Below are positions 43,589 to 53,745 of a DNA stretch of 64,000 bases, one piece after another; the first letter of the stretch is position 1, and every line of letters begins with the position of its first letter. The stretch covers positions 5,695,001-5,759,000 of the forward strand of contig NZ_LT607750.1 of assembly GCF_900090235.1 (NCBI RefSeq). Direction: 5' to 3'. This stretch comes from Micromonospora echinaurantiaca (lineage in GTDB: Bacteria; Actinomycetota; Actinomycetes; Mycobacteriales; Micromonosporaceae). Under the pieces are notes generated by a model. The model was not told the origin of the DNA. It ran no database searches and worked only from the letters and a program-made list of their open reading frames with translations. A program made the position numbers and the translations under genes.

Positions 43589-44395
43589 TCAGGCGTCCAC
43601 CGGCGACGGGGTGCTCAGGTGCTCGCGGGCGAACTCCAACGCGGCGCGCAGGTCCGCTTCGCGCACCGCGCGACTCTTCGCGCCCCGGGTGCTGACCTCC
43701 ACCGCGACCGAGCCGGTGAAACCCCGCCCGGCCAGCGAGGAGAGCAGCTCCGCGCAGGGCTGGCTGCCGCGCCCCGGCACCAGGTGCTCGTCCCGCCCCT
43801 CGCCGGTGCCGTCGCCGAGGTGCACGTGGACCAGGCCGGCGCCCATCCGGTCGGCCATCTTTATGGCGTCGCTGTGCGAGGCGGCGCAGTGCGACAGGTC
43901 GAGCGTGTAGGAGGCGTAGCCGGTGTCGGTCGGGTCCCAGCCCGGGACGTACGGCACGAACTGCCGGCCGGCCATCCGGACCGGGTACATGTTCTCCACC
44001 GGGAACCGCAGGTCGGGGTACTCCCGGGCGATCTTGTCGAGCCCGTCGGCGAAGTTGCGCGCGTAGTCCCGCTGCCAGGTGAAGGGCGGGTGCACCACCA
44101 CGGTCGGCGCCCCGAGCGTCGCGGCCAGCTCGGCGGAGCGGCGCAGCCGCTCCCACGGGTCGGGGCTCCACACCCGCTGGGTGACCAGCAGGCAGGGGGC
44201 GTGGACGGAGAGCACCGGCACGCCGTAGTGCTCGGACAGGCCGCGCAGCGCGCCGGCGTCCTGGCTGACGGCGTCCGTCCAGACCATCACCTCGAGGCCG
44301 TCGTAGCCCAGCGCCGCGGCCAGCTGGAACGCCGCCGCGGTCCGCTCAGGGAAGACCGAGGAACTGGACAGGAGCACCGGGACTGGGGAAGTCAC
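43589..44395 (-). CDS. Sugar phosphate isomerase/epimerase (xylose isomerase-like TIM barrel)
   Basis: AP-endonuclease-2/xylose isomerase superfamily TIM barrel, 268 residues: [51 protein letters not shown] (metal Glu), [17 protein letters not shown] (metal Asp/His), [24 protein letters not shown] (metal Asp/His/Glu) and [14 protein letters not shown]. All divalent-metal ligands appear present. Substrate unknown, probably a sugar, inositol or hydroxyacid derivative. GTG at 44395 ([16 protein letters not shown]) is preferred to the longer frame from 44446. Confidence 0.9.
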   Translation of the reverse strand: MTSPVPVLLSSSSVFPERTAAAFQLAAALGYDGLEVMVWTDAVSQDAGALRGLSEHYGVPVLSVHAPCLLVTQRVWSPDPWERLRRSAELAATLGAPTVVVHPPFTWQRDYARNFADGLDKIAREYPDLRFPVENMYPVRMAGRQFVPYVPGWDPTDTGYASYTLDLSHCAASHSDAIKMADRMGAGLVHVHLGDGTGEGRDEHLVPGRGSQPCAELLSSLAGRGFTGSVAVEVSTRGAKSRAVREADLRAALEFAREHLSTPSPVDA

Positions 44396-44470
44396 ACCTG
44401 TCAGGGTAGCCCGCTCCGGTGACGGCATCGTGACGAGCAGCCGCAAACCGGTGCCAACCGCTCGGCCGGA

Positions 44471-45415
44471 TCACACCGGATCGAGCTGGTCCAGCCGGCG
44501 CAGGATCACGCCCTCGCGCAGCGCCCAGGGGCAGATGTCGAGCGCGTCCACGTCCAGCCGGCGCATCGCCGCCTCGGCGACCACCGCGCCGGCCAGCAAC
44601 TGGTGCGCCCGGCCGGCGCTGACCCCGTCGAGTTCGACCAGCTGGGCCGGCGGGATGTGCCGGATGAAGCCGAGCACCTGCCGCAGCCCAGCCCGGGTCA
44701 GCCGGCGGCGGGCCCAGAGCCCGGCCCCGGACGGGGCCGCGCCGGCCAGCCGGGCCAGGGTGCGGAACGTCTTCGAGGTGGCCACCGGCCGCTCCCAGCC
44801 CACCTCGGTCATCCGCTTCACCACCGGGTCGAGCAGCCCGTCGACGTACGACCGCAGCTCGTTCACCCGCTCGGCCGGCGGCGGGGCGGCACCGTCCGGG
44901 CTGGTACCGAGCCGGTCGCGGGTCAGCCGGCCGGCGCCGAGCGGCAGCGACTCCGCGACGTCCGGCTCCTCGTCGATGCCGGCGGCGAGTTCCAGCGAGC
45001 CGCCGCCGATGTCCAGCACCAGCAGCCGGCCGGCGGACCAGCCGAACCAGCGCCGGACCGCGAGGAAGGTCAGTCGGGCCTCGTCCGCACCGGAGAGCAC
45101 CGTCAGGCGTACGCCCGTCTCGTCGTGGACCCGGGCCAGCACCTCGGGCGCGTTGGTGGCGTCCCGGACGGCGGAGGTGGCGAACGCGAGCAGGTCGTCG
45201 GTCGCCAGCCCTGCGGCCGCCGCCTTGGCCATGCTGACGGCCTTGACCAGGCCGTCCGCGCCCGCCTCGGTGAGCGCGCCGTCCGGGCCGATCTGCTCGG
45301 CGAGGCGCAGCACCACCTTCTCCGAGTGCGCCGGCCACGGGTGCGCGCCGTGGTGGGCGTCGACCACCAGCAGGTGCACCGTGTTGGAGCCGACGTCGAG
45401 GACACCCAGTCGCAT
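44471..45415 (-). CDS. Ppx/GppA-family exopolyphosphatase
   Basis: Phosphatase of 314 residues acting on polyphosphate or pppGpp. ASKHA-fold motifs: [18 protein letters not shown] (phosphate 1), [33 protein letters not shown] (phosphate 2), [11 protein letters not shown], and the C-terminal part [40 protein letters not shown]. This is the short actinobacterial form. Position a few kb from regX3/senX3/phoU fits phosphate metabolism. ATG at 45415, divergent from the Cys-rich gene at 45490. Confidence 0.93.
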   Translation of the reverse strand: MRLGVLDVGSNTVHLLVVDAHHGAHPWPAHSEKVVLRLAEQIGPDGALTEAGADGLVKAVSMAKAAAAGLATDDLLAFATSAVRDATNAPEVLARVHDETGVRLTVLSGADEARLTFLAVRRWFGWSAGRLLVLDIGGGSLELAAGIDEEPDVAESLPLGAGRLTRDRLGTSPDGAAPPPAERVNELRSYVDGLLDPVVKRMTEVGWERPVATSKTFRTLARLAGAAPSGAGLWARRRLTRAGLRQVLGFIRHIPPAQLVELDGVSAGRAHQLLAGAVVAEAAMRRLDVDALDICPWALREGVILRRLDQLDPV

Positions 45416-45489
45416 GCTGTCGACCCTAGGGCCAACTCGTTTGCGCGGCTCGGCGGCCCGCGGGCGGCACCGCGCGTACGCTGGGCCGG

Positions 45490-46308
45490 GTGACAGGGCA
45501 GATCGAACTCCGCGTGCTGGTGGACGACCCGGCCGACCCGCGCAGTCGCGAGGTGCCGCTGGACTTTCCCCGGGAGTGGGTCGAGTTCGCCGACCCGGCC
45601 GACGAGCAGCACCTGATCCGGGCCGACCTCACCTGGTTGCTCTCCCGCTGGACGTGCGTCTTCGGCCGGGGCTGCCACGGCATCATCGCCGGCCGCTCCG
45701 CCGAGGGCTGCTGCTCGCACGGCGCGTTCTTCACCGACTCCGACGACGAGAAGCGGGTCCGCTCCGCGGTCAAGCGGCTCACCCCGGAAACCTGGCAGCA
45801 CTTCCGGCGCGGCTTCAAGCAGTGGACCGAGGAGGACACCGTCGACGGCAAGAACCCGGCCCGGCGGACCGCGACCCAGGACGCGGACGGCCCCTGCGTC
45901 TTCCTCAACGACGCGGACTTCCCGGCCGGGGGCGGCTGCGCGCTGCACGCCCAGGCGCTGCGCGACGGGGTGCACCCGCTGGAGTACAAGCCGGACGTCT
46001 GCTGGCAGTTGCCGATCCGCCGGGACCAGGACTGGGTGAAGCGGCCGGACAACACCAAGGTGCTGGTCTCCACGCTGTCGGAGTTCGACCGGCGGGGCTG
46101 GGGCGCCGGCGGGCACGACCTGGACTGGTGGTGCACCTCGTCGACCGACGCGCACGTCGGCGCGGAGCCGATGTACGTCTCCTACGGCCCGGAGCTGACC
46201 GCGCTGATCGGCGCCCCGGCGTACGCGAGGCTGGCGGAAATGTGCGCGGCGCGGCTGCGCCAGGGCCAGATCGCCCCCCACCCGGCCGGCGAGGATCAGC
46301 AGATTTGA
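45490..46308 (+). CDS. Conserved cysteine-rich protein of unknown function
   Basis: Cytoplasmic-looking protein of 272 residues with clustered cysteines: [50 protein letters not shown] and DWWCTSS. The spacing resembles DUF3109/YkgJ-like putative iron-sulfur or zinc proteins, in which an N-terminal CxxxxC plus CC pair is followed by a GCALH motif, but I cannot assign a family with certainty. GTG start at 45490. It may share the divergent promoter with ppx. Confidence 0.75.
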   Translation: MTGQIELRVLVDDPADPRSREVPLDFPREWVEFADPADEQHLIRADLTWLLSRWTCVFGRGCHGIIAGRSAEGCCSHGAFFTDSDDEKRVRSAVKRLTPETWQHFRRGFKQWTEEDTVDGKNPARRTATQDADGPCVFLNDADFPAGGGCALHAQALRDGVHPLEYKPDVCWQLPIRRDQDWVKRPDNTKVLVSTLSEFDRRGWGAGGHDLDWWCTSSTDAHVGAEPMYVSYGPELTALIGAPAYARLAEMCAARLRQGQIAPHPAGEDQQI

Positions 46309-46388
46309 TCGACCGGCGCGGCGGAGAGCCGGCCGACCGCGGTCGACGAGATCAGCTCGGCCCTCCGTAACGCCCGCTGAGCAGCCCC

Positions 46389-46883
46389 CTACATCTGCCC
46401 GCCGGGGAGCAGGACGACGATGCCGTCGTCGTCGCTGTGCACCTGGGCGCCCGGCTCGAAGACGCAGTTGCCGAAGGAGACCGGCACGTCCCGCTCACCC
46501 GCGCCCGTCTTGGCGCTCTTGCGCGGGTTCGCGCCGAGCGCCTTGATGCCGAGCGGGAGGGTATGCAGGGCGGCGACGTCGCGGACGGCCCCGTTGATCA
46601 CCACACCGGCCCAGCCGTTCTCCGCCGCCGTGGCGGCGATGAGGTCGCCCATCAGGGCGGTGTGCAGGGATCCGCCCCCGTCCACCACCAGCACCCGGCC
46701 CTCCCCGGGCTCGGAGACGACCGCCTTCACCAGGGCGTTGTCCTCGAAGCAGCGAACCGTGACGGCGGGTCCGCCGAAGGCACGGACGCCGCCGAACTGG
46801 CGCAGCTGCGTGTCGCACGAGCCGAGCCGGTCGCCGTACCGGTCGTACAGGTCGGCGGTCGCTGGCGTCTGCGGTGTCTGCAT
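46389..46883 (-). CDS. rraA: RraA family protein (RNase E regulator / oxaloacetate decarboxylase-like)
   Basis: Protein of 164 residues of the RraA/HMG-aldolase fold: [75 protein letters not shown] (metal/active-site GxxRD) and [12 protein letters not shown]. Annotated as RNase E activity regulator, although many members are 4-hydroxy-4-methyl-2-oxoglutarate aldolase/oxaloacetate decarboxylase. Next to a tricarboxylate transporter, the metabolic role is worth considering. ATG at 46883 is preferred, with GAAGG 7-8 bp upstream. Confidence 0.93.
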   Translation of the reverse strand: MQTPQTPATADLYDRYGDRLGSCDTQLRQFGGVRAFGGPAVTVRCFEDNALVKAVVSEPGEGRVLVVDGGGSLHTALMGDLIAATAAENGWAGVVINGAVRDVAALHTLPLGIKALGANPRKSAKTGAGERDVPVSFGNCVFEPGAQVHSDDDGIVVLLPGGQM

Positions 46884-46984
46884 GGTTCGTCCTTCTCTCA
46901 CTCGGGGTTCGGATCGGGGGGCGGTGACGGGTGCAGGCGGGACTTTCCTCAGTCCGGGAGCCCCCGTCGACGTCGACGGCCCAT

Positions 46985-47377
46985 TCAGTCGGTCTTGACC
47001 GCGAGCACCGGGCAGGGTGCGTCGAGCAGGATCTCCTGAGCGGTGGAGCCCAGGATCAACTTGCCCACCGGACTCCGGTGCCGGATTCCGATCACCACCA
47101 GTGAGACGTCCTCCGTCCGGACGATCTCGACGATCTCCTCCGCCGCGTCCCGGCCCCGCACCAGCTGCCGGACCGTGTGCGGCACGCCCGCGGCGGTCAG
47201 CTCGCGGACCACCCGGTCCAGATCGGCCTCCTGGGCGAAGCGCGGGTCGACATACGCGTCGCCGCGCGAGGTGTTCACCACCAGCAGCGACTCGTCGCGG
47301 AACCGGGCCTGCTCCACGGCGGCCCGCAGGGCCGCCTCGCCCATCGGCGAGGGCACGTACCCCACCAGCACCGTCAT
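46985..47377 (-). CDS. Universal stress protein (UspA family)
   Basis: USP of 130 residues: [32 protein letters not shown], and the nucleotide-binding C-terminal motif [34 protein letters not shown] (G-2x-G-9x-G-S/T). Its ATG overlaps the tctA stop (ATGA), so it is the last cistron of the tricarboxylate transporter operon, an association seen in other actinobacterial TTT loci. Confidence 0.94.
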   Translation of the reverse strand: MTVLVGYVPSPMGEAALRAAVEQARFRDESLLVVNTSRGDAYVDPRFAQEADLDRVVRELTAAGVPHTVRQLVRGRDAAEEIVEIVRTEDVSLVVIGIRHRSPVGKLILGSTAQEILLDAPCPVLAVKTD

Positions 47378-48876
47378 CCGGTCACCAACCTTCCTCGCAG
47401 CGGACGGACCACGAACCGGCCGAGCAACGGCCAGAGCAGCACCACCAGGATCAGGGCGTAGATCAGCCACGACACCCACCCGCCGATCAGCCCGTGCAGC
47501 TCGCCGCCGGAGAGCTGCAACGCCCGCCGGCCCTGCAACTCGGCACGGGGACCGAGGATCACCCCGACGATCAGCGGCAGGATCGGCAGCCCGAAGCGCC
47601 GCATGCCGAATCCGATCAGGCCGAGGGTGAGCAGCAGGAAGAGGTCCAACGGCGAGGCGTTGACCGCGTACGCACCCATCGAGGCGAAGAAGAGGATCCC
47701 GGCGTAGAGGTACGGGCGCGGGACCCGCAGCAGCCGAGCCCAGGCGGGGGCGAGTGGCAGGTTGAGCACCAGCAGCAGCAGGTTGCCCACGAAGAGGCTG
47801 GCGATCAGCGTCCAGACCAGGGCGGACTCCCGCTCGAAGAGCAGCGGCCCGGGCTGGATGCCGTACTGCTGGAAGGCGGCCAGCATCACCGCGGCGGTGG
47901 CGTTGGTGGGCAGGCCGATCGCCAGCATCGGCACCAGCGTGCCGGCGGCGGACGCGTTGTTGGCCGCCTCCGGGCCGGCGACCCCCTCGATCGCCCCGCG
48001 GCCGAACTCTTCCGGGTGCTTCGTCAGCTTCTTCTCGGTGGCGTACGACAGGAAGGTCGGGATCTCCGCCCCGCCCGCCGGCAGCGCGCCGAACGGGAAC
48101 CCGTACGCGGTGCCACGGAGCCACGGCTTCCAGGAGCGCCGCCAGTCCTGCCGCCCCATCCACGGGCGCCCGACCGGGATCACCTCGGCGGCCCGCCGGC
48201 GCAGGTGCGCGGCGATCCAGAGCGCCTCGCCGACAGCGAAGATCCCGACCGCCACCACGACCACGTCGATGCCGTCGGCGAGCTGCGGGATCCCCAGGGT
48301 GAGCCGCTGCTGACCGGTCTGGTCGATCCCGATCACGCCGATCACCAGGCCGATCAGCAGGGAGGCGAAGCCACGTACCCGGGAAGCGCCGAGCACCGCG
48401 GTGACCGCCACGAAGGAGAGCAGCATCAGCGCGAAGTAGTCGGGCGCGCCGAGGCTGATCGCGAACTGCACCACCGGCGGGGTGACCACCACCAGCAACA
48501 GGGTGGCGATGGTGCCGGCGACGAACGAGCCGATCGCGGCGGTGGCCAGCGCCTGCGCGGCCCGGCCCGCCTTCGCCATCTTGTTGCCCTCGATCGCGGT
48601 CACCACCGAGGACGACTCGCCGGGGGTGTTCAGCAGGATCGAGGTGGTCGAGCCGCCGTACATGCCGCCGTAGAAGATGCCGGCGAACATGATGAACGCC
48701 TGGGTCGGCTCCATCCCGTAGGTGACCGGCAGCAGCAGCGCCACCGTCATCGCCGGCCCGATGCCGGGCAGCACGCCGACGGCGGTGCCGATGGTCACGC
48801 CGAGCAACGCGATCAGCAGGTTCATCGGGGTCACCACGTTGGCGAACCCGTCGAGGAGGGACGCGAGGTTGTCCAT
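47374..48876 (-). CDS. tctA: Tripartite tricarboxylate transporter large permease
   Basis: Integral membrane protein of 500 residues, the ion-coupled transport subunit of a TTT (TctABC) carrier for citrate-like or other carboxylates. Typical features: [62 protein letters not shown], the repeat element in [23 protein letters not shown], and about 11-12 membrane segments. The ATG shares a base with the tctB stop (TGATG). Confidence 0.95.
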   Translation of the reverse strand: MDNLASLLDGFANVVTPMNLLIALLGVTIGTAVGVLPGIGPAMTVALLLPVTYGMEPTQAFIMFAGIFYGGMYGGSTTSILLNTPGESSSVVTAIEGNKMAKAGRAAQALATAAIGSFVAGTIATLLLVVVTPPVVQFAISLGAPDYFALMLLSFVAVTAVLGASRVRGFASLLIGLVIGVIGIDQTGQQRLTLGIPQLADGIDVVVVAVGIFAVGEALWIAAHLRRRAAEVIPVGRPWMGRQDWRRSWKPWLRGTAYGFPFGALPAGGAEIPTFLSYATEKKLTKHPEEFGRGAIEGVAGPEAANNASAAGTLVPMLAIGLPTNATAAVMLAAFQQYGIQPGPLLFERESALVWTLIASLFVGNLLLLVLNLPLAPAWARLLRVPRPYLYAGILFFASMGAYAVNASPLDLFLLLTLGLIGFGMRRFGLPILPLIVGVILGPRAELQGRRALQLSGGELHGLIGGWVSWLIYALILVVLLWPLLGRFVVRPLRGRLVTG

Positions 48877-49556
48877 CAGAGGATCCCTTGCAGCACGCCG
48901 GCGGGCAGGTTGACGCCGAGCCCGATGGCGAAGGTGTAGAACGTGACCAGCGACAGCGCGACGGCGATCGACAGGTTGCGGACGTAGTGCCGGTTGCCGA
49001 GCGCGAACGCCGAGCCCCAGAAGAGCAGCGTGCCGCTGATCACCCAGCCGAGCCGGTCGATCAGCACGGCGTTGACCAGGAACGCGCCGATCAGCAGCAG
49101 CACCGTCCGCCAGTCGATCGGAGTGGTCAGGTCCACGTCCTCCCCGGCCTCCGGCTCACCCGCGCCGCCCCGGGCCACGTCCACTGCGTAGATCCCCGCG
49201 ACGATCAGCAGCAGCACCCCGAGCAGGATCGGCACCGGCTTGGGCCCGATCGGGTCGGCGCTGTTGACCGCGTGCCCGATGCGCGTCGCGTCGGCGATCA
49301 CCAGGCCGCCGACCAGGGCGAGGAACGCGCAGACCCCGTACTGCGCCCGGTCCGGCTTCGGCGCCGGGCCGTCCTGCACCGTCGGGTCCGCGACCGTCGG
49401 CGGGACGTCGGCCGGGTCGGACCGCGCCGCCTCCGGCTGGTCCGGCGTACGCTCCGTGCCCCCCTGCGCCGGGATCGGCGGTACGGATCTCGCCACGGCC
49501 GAGGGCCGGGACGGCTGGTCGCCGCCCCGGTCCGGTCGAGTCGTCATGGCGCTCAC
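48876..49556 (-). CDS. tctB: Tripartite tricarboxylate transporter small permease (TctB family)
   Basis: Small membrane subunit of 226 residues. A disordered ~65-residue Pro/Asp-rich N-terminus is followed by four membrane spans ([79 protein letters not shown], and the C-terminal [20 protein letters not shown]). GTG at 49556 overlaps the tctC stop (GTGA); ATG at 49547 is an alternative. Confidence 0.9.
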   Translation of the reverse strand: MSAMTTRPDRGGDQPSRPSAVARSVPPIPAQGGTERTPDQPEAARSDPADVPPTVADPTVQDGPAPKPDRAQYGVCAFLALVGGLVIADATRIGHAVNSADPIGPKPVPILLGVLLLIVAGIYAVDVARGGAGEPEAGEDVDLTTPIDWRTVLLLIGAFLVNAVLIDRLGWVISGTLLFWGSAFALGNRHYVRNLSIAVALSLVTFYTFAIGLGVNLPAGVLQGIL

Positions 49557-50560
49557 GCCAGCCCGAGCTGCTTGAGCACGTCGGCGACCGCCTTGTCCTG
49601 CTCGGTCAGGAAGGTGGCGAACTCGTCGCCGGTGACGAAGGCGTCGGTCCAGCCGCGCTTCTTCAGCTCGGCCTTCCACTCCTCGGACTCGTGCATCTTC
49701 GTCAGCGCGTCGATCCAGACCTTCTTGTCGGCGTCGCTGATGCCGGGCGGCGCGACGATGCCCCGCCAGTTGGTGAAGACCAGGTCGACTCCGGACGCCT
49801 TGAGCGTCGGCACATCCTTGAGGGCCTCGATCGGGCCCTCGCTGGTCACCGCGAGGACCCGGATCTGGCCGGCCTCGACCTGGTCGAGGAACTCGCCGAA
49901 GCCGCTGGCGCCGAAGGCCACCTTGCCGCCGAGCACGGCCGGCAGCAGCTCACCGCCGCCGTCGTACGACACGAAGTTGACCTGGCGGGGGTCGATGCCG
50001 ACGGTCTTCGCCAGTTGCATCGGCAGCAGGTGATCGGGGCCGCCGGGCGACGAGCCGCCCCCGACGGCGAGTCCCTTGGGGTTGGCCTTCCAGGCGGCGA
50101 CCAGGTCGCCGATGGTCTGGTACGGGGAGTCCTTCGGCACCACGATGGCGCCGGCCTCCTCGATCAGCTTGGCCAGCGGGGTGGTCTGGGTGAGCGTCGC
50201 CGAGGACTTGGAGGTGTACGAGGCACCGACCACGCCCAGCCCCATCTGCATGGCGAGCTTGCCGTTGCCCTTCTCGTTCACGGTCCGCTGGAGGCCGACC
50301 GTTCCGCCCGCGCCGGGCAGGTTGAAGACCTGCACGCCGGTGGCGATCTTGGCGTCCTCCATCACCTTGGCGGCGGTGCGGGCGGTGGTGTCGTACCCGC
50401 CGCCGGGGGTGTTCGGCACCATGATCCGCAGACCGGTGGCCGGCTTGCCGTTGCCGCCGGCGCCACCCTCGTTCTTCTCGGCGGTGGCGCCACAGGCAGC
50501 CAGGGCCAGCGCCGTGGCGGCGGCGACGCCCATGACCAGCACGTTTCTCCTAGTTGCCAT
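49553..50560 (-). CDS. tctC: Tripartite tricarboxylate transporter substrate-binding lipoprotein
   Basis: Extracytoplasmic Bug/TctC receptor of 335 residues with lipoprotein signal ending ALALAACG. Family motifs: LRIMVPNTPGGGYDTTAR, GVQVFNLPGAGGTVGLQ, VGGGSSPGGPDHLLPMQLAK, NFVSYDGGGELLPAVLGGKVAFGASG and TNWRGIVAPPGIS. It binds a carboxylate and delivers it to TctA/TctB. First gene of the tct operon, divergent from the sensor kinase gene, which probably senses the same ligand. Confidence 0.95.
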   Translation of the reverse strand: MATRRNVLVMGVAAATALALAACGATAEKNEGGAGGNGKPATGLRIMVPNTPGGGYDTTARTAAKVMEDAKIATGVQVFNLPGAGGTVGLQRTVNEKGNGKLAMQMGLGVVGASYTSKSSATLTQTTPLAKLIEEAGAIVVPKDSPYQTIGDLVAAWKANPKGLAVGGGSSPGGPDHLLPMQLAKTVGIDPRQVNFVSYDGGGELLPAVLGGKVAFGASGFGEFLDQVEAGQIRVLAVTSEGPIEALKDVPTLKASGVDLVFTNWRGIVAPPGISDADKKVWIDALTKMHESEEWKAELKKRGWTDAFVTGDEFATFLTEQDKAVADVLKQLGLA

Positions 50561-50659
50561 CTTGTTTCTCTTCCGTTTCGAATAAGTCCGGCGGCAAGAT
50601 GATGGCCTGCGGGCGGGCCGGGCGTCTGCGTTGTGTCACCAGCGGAAGTTGAGGTCTTT

Positions 50660-52360
50660 GTGGTCGCGCTCACATCCCGCCGCCGTAGCCTGGCGGGACA
50701 GCTGCTGGTCCTCCAGCTCGCGATCATCGTCGTGGTGCTGGTGGCGGTGGCCGCCGTGTCGCTGGCCCAGTCGGCGGCCACCTTCAACCGCGTCGAGGGG
50801 CGTCGGGTCGCCGCTCTCGGCGAGGAACTCGGCGGCAGCCCGCTGCTGCGGGACCAGCTCGGCCAGCCGGCACCCGCCGAGGCGATCGCACCGCTGCTGC
50901 AGAACACGCTGAACCGGTCCGGGATGACCACCGTGACCGTGGCGGACGATCGGGGCCGGGTGGTCAGCTCGACGGACCCGACCCTGGTCGGCAGCCCGGT
51001 GGTGCTGGGCGACCCCCGGGTGGCGCAGGGCCGGAGCTGGTTCGGCGAGCTGGAGGTCGGCGGCACCCGGCAACTGGTGGCCCAGGTGCCGGTGCTCGGC
51101 GCGGACCCGGAGACGAACCTCGGCCGGTACCTGGGCGTGGTGGTCATCGGCGAGGCGGCGCCGACCTGGTCGGAACGGCTGGTGGGGGCCTCGTCGTACC
51201 TCTTCACCTACCTGGGCATCGCCAGCGGGCTGGGGGTGGTCGGGTCGTGGCTGCTGGCCCGGCGGATCAAGCGGCAGACCCTGGGGTTGGAGCCCCGGGA
51301 GATCGCCGGGCTGGCCGAGCACCGGGAGGCGCTGCTGCACGGCATCGCCGAGGGGGTGATCGCGCTGGACCCGCAGCTCCGCGTCACCCTGGTCAACGCG
51401 GTCGGCCGGCGGCTGCTCGACCTGCCCGAGGAGTGCCTCGGCCGCAGCCTCGCCGAGCTGCGGATCTCCGGGCGGTTGCGGGACGTGCTGGCCGGCGCCG
51501 GCGGCGGCCCCGAGGCCCGGGACCAGGTCGTGGTCCGCCGCGGCCGGGTGCTGGTGATGAACCGGATGACGGTCAGGAAGGACGGCCGCCGGCTCGGCTC
51601 GGTCACCACCCTGCGGGACCGCACCGAACTGGCCCGGCTGGAGCAGGAGATCGGCTCGTTCCGGAGCACGACCGAACTGCTCCGCGCGCAGACCCACGAG
51701 TTCGCCAACCAGCTGCACACCATCTCCGGGTTGATCCAGATCGGCGAGCACGACGAGGTGGTCCGCTACGTCGACGCGCTGAGCCGGCGCCGGGCCTCGC
51801 TGGACCTGACGGTCACCAGCCGGATCCACGACACGGCGGTGGCCGCGCTGCTGATGGCGAAGTCGGCGGTGGCCGCGGAGCGCCGGGTGGAGCTGCGGAT
51901 CTCCGAGCGGACCGGGCTCGACCGGCTGGGGCCCGAGGTCTCGGCCGACGTCGCGACGGTACTGGGCAACCTGGTCGACAACGCCGTCGAGGCGGTCGCC
52001 GGGGGCCGGGACCCGGCGGCCGGCACCGGGGCCCGGGACGGCCGCGGGACCGACCCGGGCGGCGTCGGCCCGGCGAACCGGCCGGCCTGGGTGGAGGTGG
52101 AACTGCGCCAGGACGCCTCGTCCGTGGAGATCGTGGTCCGCGACTCCGGCCCCGGGGTCGCGCCGGAGCTGGCCAAGGAGGTCTTCACCCACGGCTTCAC
52201 CACGAAGGCGGCCGAGGGCGGTGAGCGCGGCATCGGACTGGCACTCACCCGGCTGGTCTGCCACCGTCGGGGCGGCGAGGTCGCGGTCACGAACACCGAG
52301 GAGGGCGCGATGTTCACCGCGCGGATGTCGGTGTCCAGGGCGTTGGAGGAGGCTCGATGA
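50660..52360 (+). CDS. CitA/DcuS-type sensor histidine kinase
   Basis: Membrane sensor of 566 residues. A span at about 12-38, an extracytoplasmic PAS-like sensor (about 40-172, with LNRSGMTTVTVADDRGRVVSST), a second span (~180-200), a cytoplasmic PAS (GIAEGVIALDPQLRVTLVNAVGRRLL), the SPOB-type dimerisation helix with His346 (LRAQTHEFANQLHTISGLIQ) and HATPase motifs (LGNLVDNAVEAV, VRDSGPGV, GERGIGLALTRLV). A Gly/Asp-rich insert interrupts the ATPase domain. It should sense a di- or tricarboxylate and control the divergent tct operon. GTG at 50660 follows GAGG; GTG at 50633 is an alternative. Confidence 0.92.
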   Translation: MVALTSRRRSLAGQLLVLQLAIIVVVLVAVAAVSLAQSAATFNRVEGRRVAALGEELGGSPLLRDQLGQPAPAEAIAPLLQNTLNRSGMTTVTVADDRGRVVSSTDPTLVGSPVVLGDPRVAQGRSWFGELEVGGTRQLVAQVPVLGADPETNLGRYLGVVVIGEAAPTWSERLVGASSYLFTYLGIASGLGVVGSWLLARRIKRQTLGLEPREIAGLAEHREALLHGIAEGVIALDPQLRVTLVNAVGRRLLDLPEECLGRSLAELRISGRLRDVLAGAGGGPEARDQVVVRRGRVLVMNRMTVRKDGRRLGSVTTLRDRTELARLEQEIGSFRSTTELLRAQTHEFANQLHTISGLIQIGEHDEVVRYVDALSRRRASLDLTVTSRIHDTAVAALLMAKSAVAAERRVELRISERTGLDRLGPEVSADVATVLGNLVDNAVEAVAGGRDPAAGTGARDGRGTDPGGVGPANRPAWVEVELRQDASSVEIVVRDSGPGVAPELAKEVFTHGFTTKAAEGGERGIGLALTRLVCHRRGGEVAVTNTEEGAMFTARMSVSRALEEAR

Positions 52361-53034
52361 TCAAGGTACTGGTCGTCGACGACGACTTCATGGTGGCCCG
52401 GATCCACTGCGGCTTCGTCGACCGGATCGACGGGTTCCGGGTGGTCGGCAGCGCGAGCACCGGCGAGCAGGCCATCGCGGCGGTCGACGAGCTCCGGCCC
52501 GACCTGGTGCTGCTCGACCTCTACCTGCCGGACATGTTCGGCCTGGATGTGGTGACCCGGCTGCGCGCCGCCCAGCACGACTGCGACATCCTGGTCATCA
52601 GCGCCGCCCGGGAGGCCGAGGCGGTCCGCCGGGCGGTCCGCTACGGCGCGGTCAACTACCTGCTCAAGCCGTTCGGCTTCGACGAGATGCGGACCCGCCT
52701 CGAGCAGTACGCCGCCCGGCGGAACTCGCTCCGGGCCGCGGTGGTCAGCGACCAGGCCGACGTCGACCGGGTGCTCTCCCGCACCGGCTCGCACATCGCC
52801 ACCTCCGCGCTGCCCCGGGGCCTCAGCCCGCAGACCGCGGAACTGGTCGAGCACGCCCTGCGGGAACACAACGGCAGCACGCTGTCGGCCGCGGAATGCG
52901 CGAACCGGGTGGGCATCTCCCGGGTCAGCGCCCGTCGCTACCTGGAGCACTTCGCGGGCACGGGTCGGGCCGAGGTCAGCCTGCGCTACGGCGCGGCCGG
53001 TCGCCCGGAACGCCGCTACTGCTGGGTGGGCTGA
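52357..53034 (+). CDS. CitB/DcuR-type response regulator
   Basis: Response regulator of 225 residues: KVLVVDDDFMVARIH, phospho-acceptor in LVLLDLYLPDMFG, YLLKPFGFDEMRTRL, and a C-terminal HTH (LSAAECANRVGISRVSARRYLEHFA). The ATG overlaps the kinase stop in ATGA. Likely activator of tctCBA. Its stop is 4 bp from the convergent regX3 stop. Confidence 0.94.
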   Translation: MIKVLVVDDDFMVARIHCGFVDRIDGFRVVGSASTGEQAIAAVDELRPDLVLLDLYLPDMFGLDVVTRLRAAQHDCDILVISAAREAEAVRRAVRYGAVNYLLKPFGFDEMRTRLEQYAARRNSLRAAVVSDQADVDRVLSRTGSHIATSALPRGLSPQTAELVEHALREHNGSTLSAAECANRVGISRVSARRYLEHFAGTGRAEVSLRYGAAGRPERRYCWVG

Positions 53035-53038
53035 CCGG

Positions 53039-53722
53039 TCACGGCTCGAACTTGTAGCCCAGGCCGCGGACGGTGACGATGAAGCGCGGTGCGGACGGCT
53101 CCGGCTCGATCTTCGACCGCAGCCGCTTGACGTGCACGTCCAGGGTCTTGGTGTCACCGACGTAGTCGGCGCCCCAGACCCGGTCGATGAGCTGCCCCCT
53201 CGTGAGCACCCGGCCGGCGTTGCGCAGCAGCAGCTCCAGCAGCTCGAACTCCTTCAGCGGCAGCTGCACCGGGGCGCCGTCGACGGTCACCACGTGCCGC
53301 TCGATGTCCATCCGGACCGGGCCCGCGGCCAGCGTCGGGACGCCGGACTCGGCCACCTCGGTGCTCTGCCGGCGCAGCACCGCCCGGATCCGGGCGACCA
53401 GCTCGCGCGGCGAGTACGGCTTGGTCACGTAGTCGTCGGCGCCGATCTCCAGACCGACCACCTTGTCGATCTCGCTGTCCCGCGCGGTGACCATGATGAT
53501 CGGCACGTGCGAGCGCTGCCGCAACTGCCGGCACACCTCGGTGCCCGACATCTCGGGCAGCATCAGGTCGAGCAGCACGATGTCGGCGCCGGTCCGGTCG
53601 AACTCGGTGAGGGCGGTCGGGCCCGTCGCGGCGACAGAGACCTCGAAGCCCTCCTTGCGGAGCATGTACGACAGGGCGTCGGAGAACGACTCCTCGTCCT
53701 CGACCACCAGAACGCGGCTCAA
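53039..53722 (-). CDS. regX3: OmpR-family phosphate response regulator RegX3
   Basis: PhoP/RegX3-type regulator of phosphate starvation, 227 residues. Receiver: SRVLVVEDEESFSDALSYML, phospho-acceptor in IVLLDLMLPEMSG, DDYVTKPYSPREL. DNA-binding winged helix: LKEFELLELLLRNAGRVLTRGQLIDRVWG and VDVHVKRLR-type recognition helix (LDVHVKRLRSKIE), ending TVRGLGYKFEP. The TTG at 53722 is preferred because AAAGGA lies upstream and the family begins (M)SRVLVVEDEES; ATG at 53740 would add six residues. Cotranscribed with senX3. Confidence 0.94.
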   Translation of the reverse strand: MSRVLVVEDEESFSDALSYMLRKEGFEVSVAATGPTALTEFDRTGADIVLLDLMLPEMSGTEVCRQLRQRSHVPIIMVTARDSEIDKVVGLEIGADDYVTKPYSPRELVARIRAVLRRQSTEVAESGVPTLAAGPVRMDIERHVVTVDGAPVQLPLKEFELLELLLRNAGRVLTRGQLIDRVWGADYVGDTKTLDVHVKRLRSKIEPEPSAPRFIVTVRGLGYKFEP

Positions 53723-53745
53723 CGGGCTTTTCCTTTCCATTGCTG

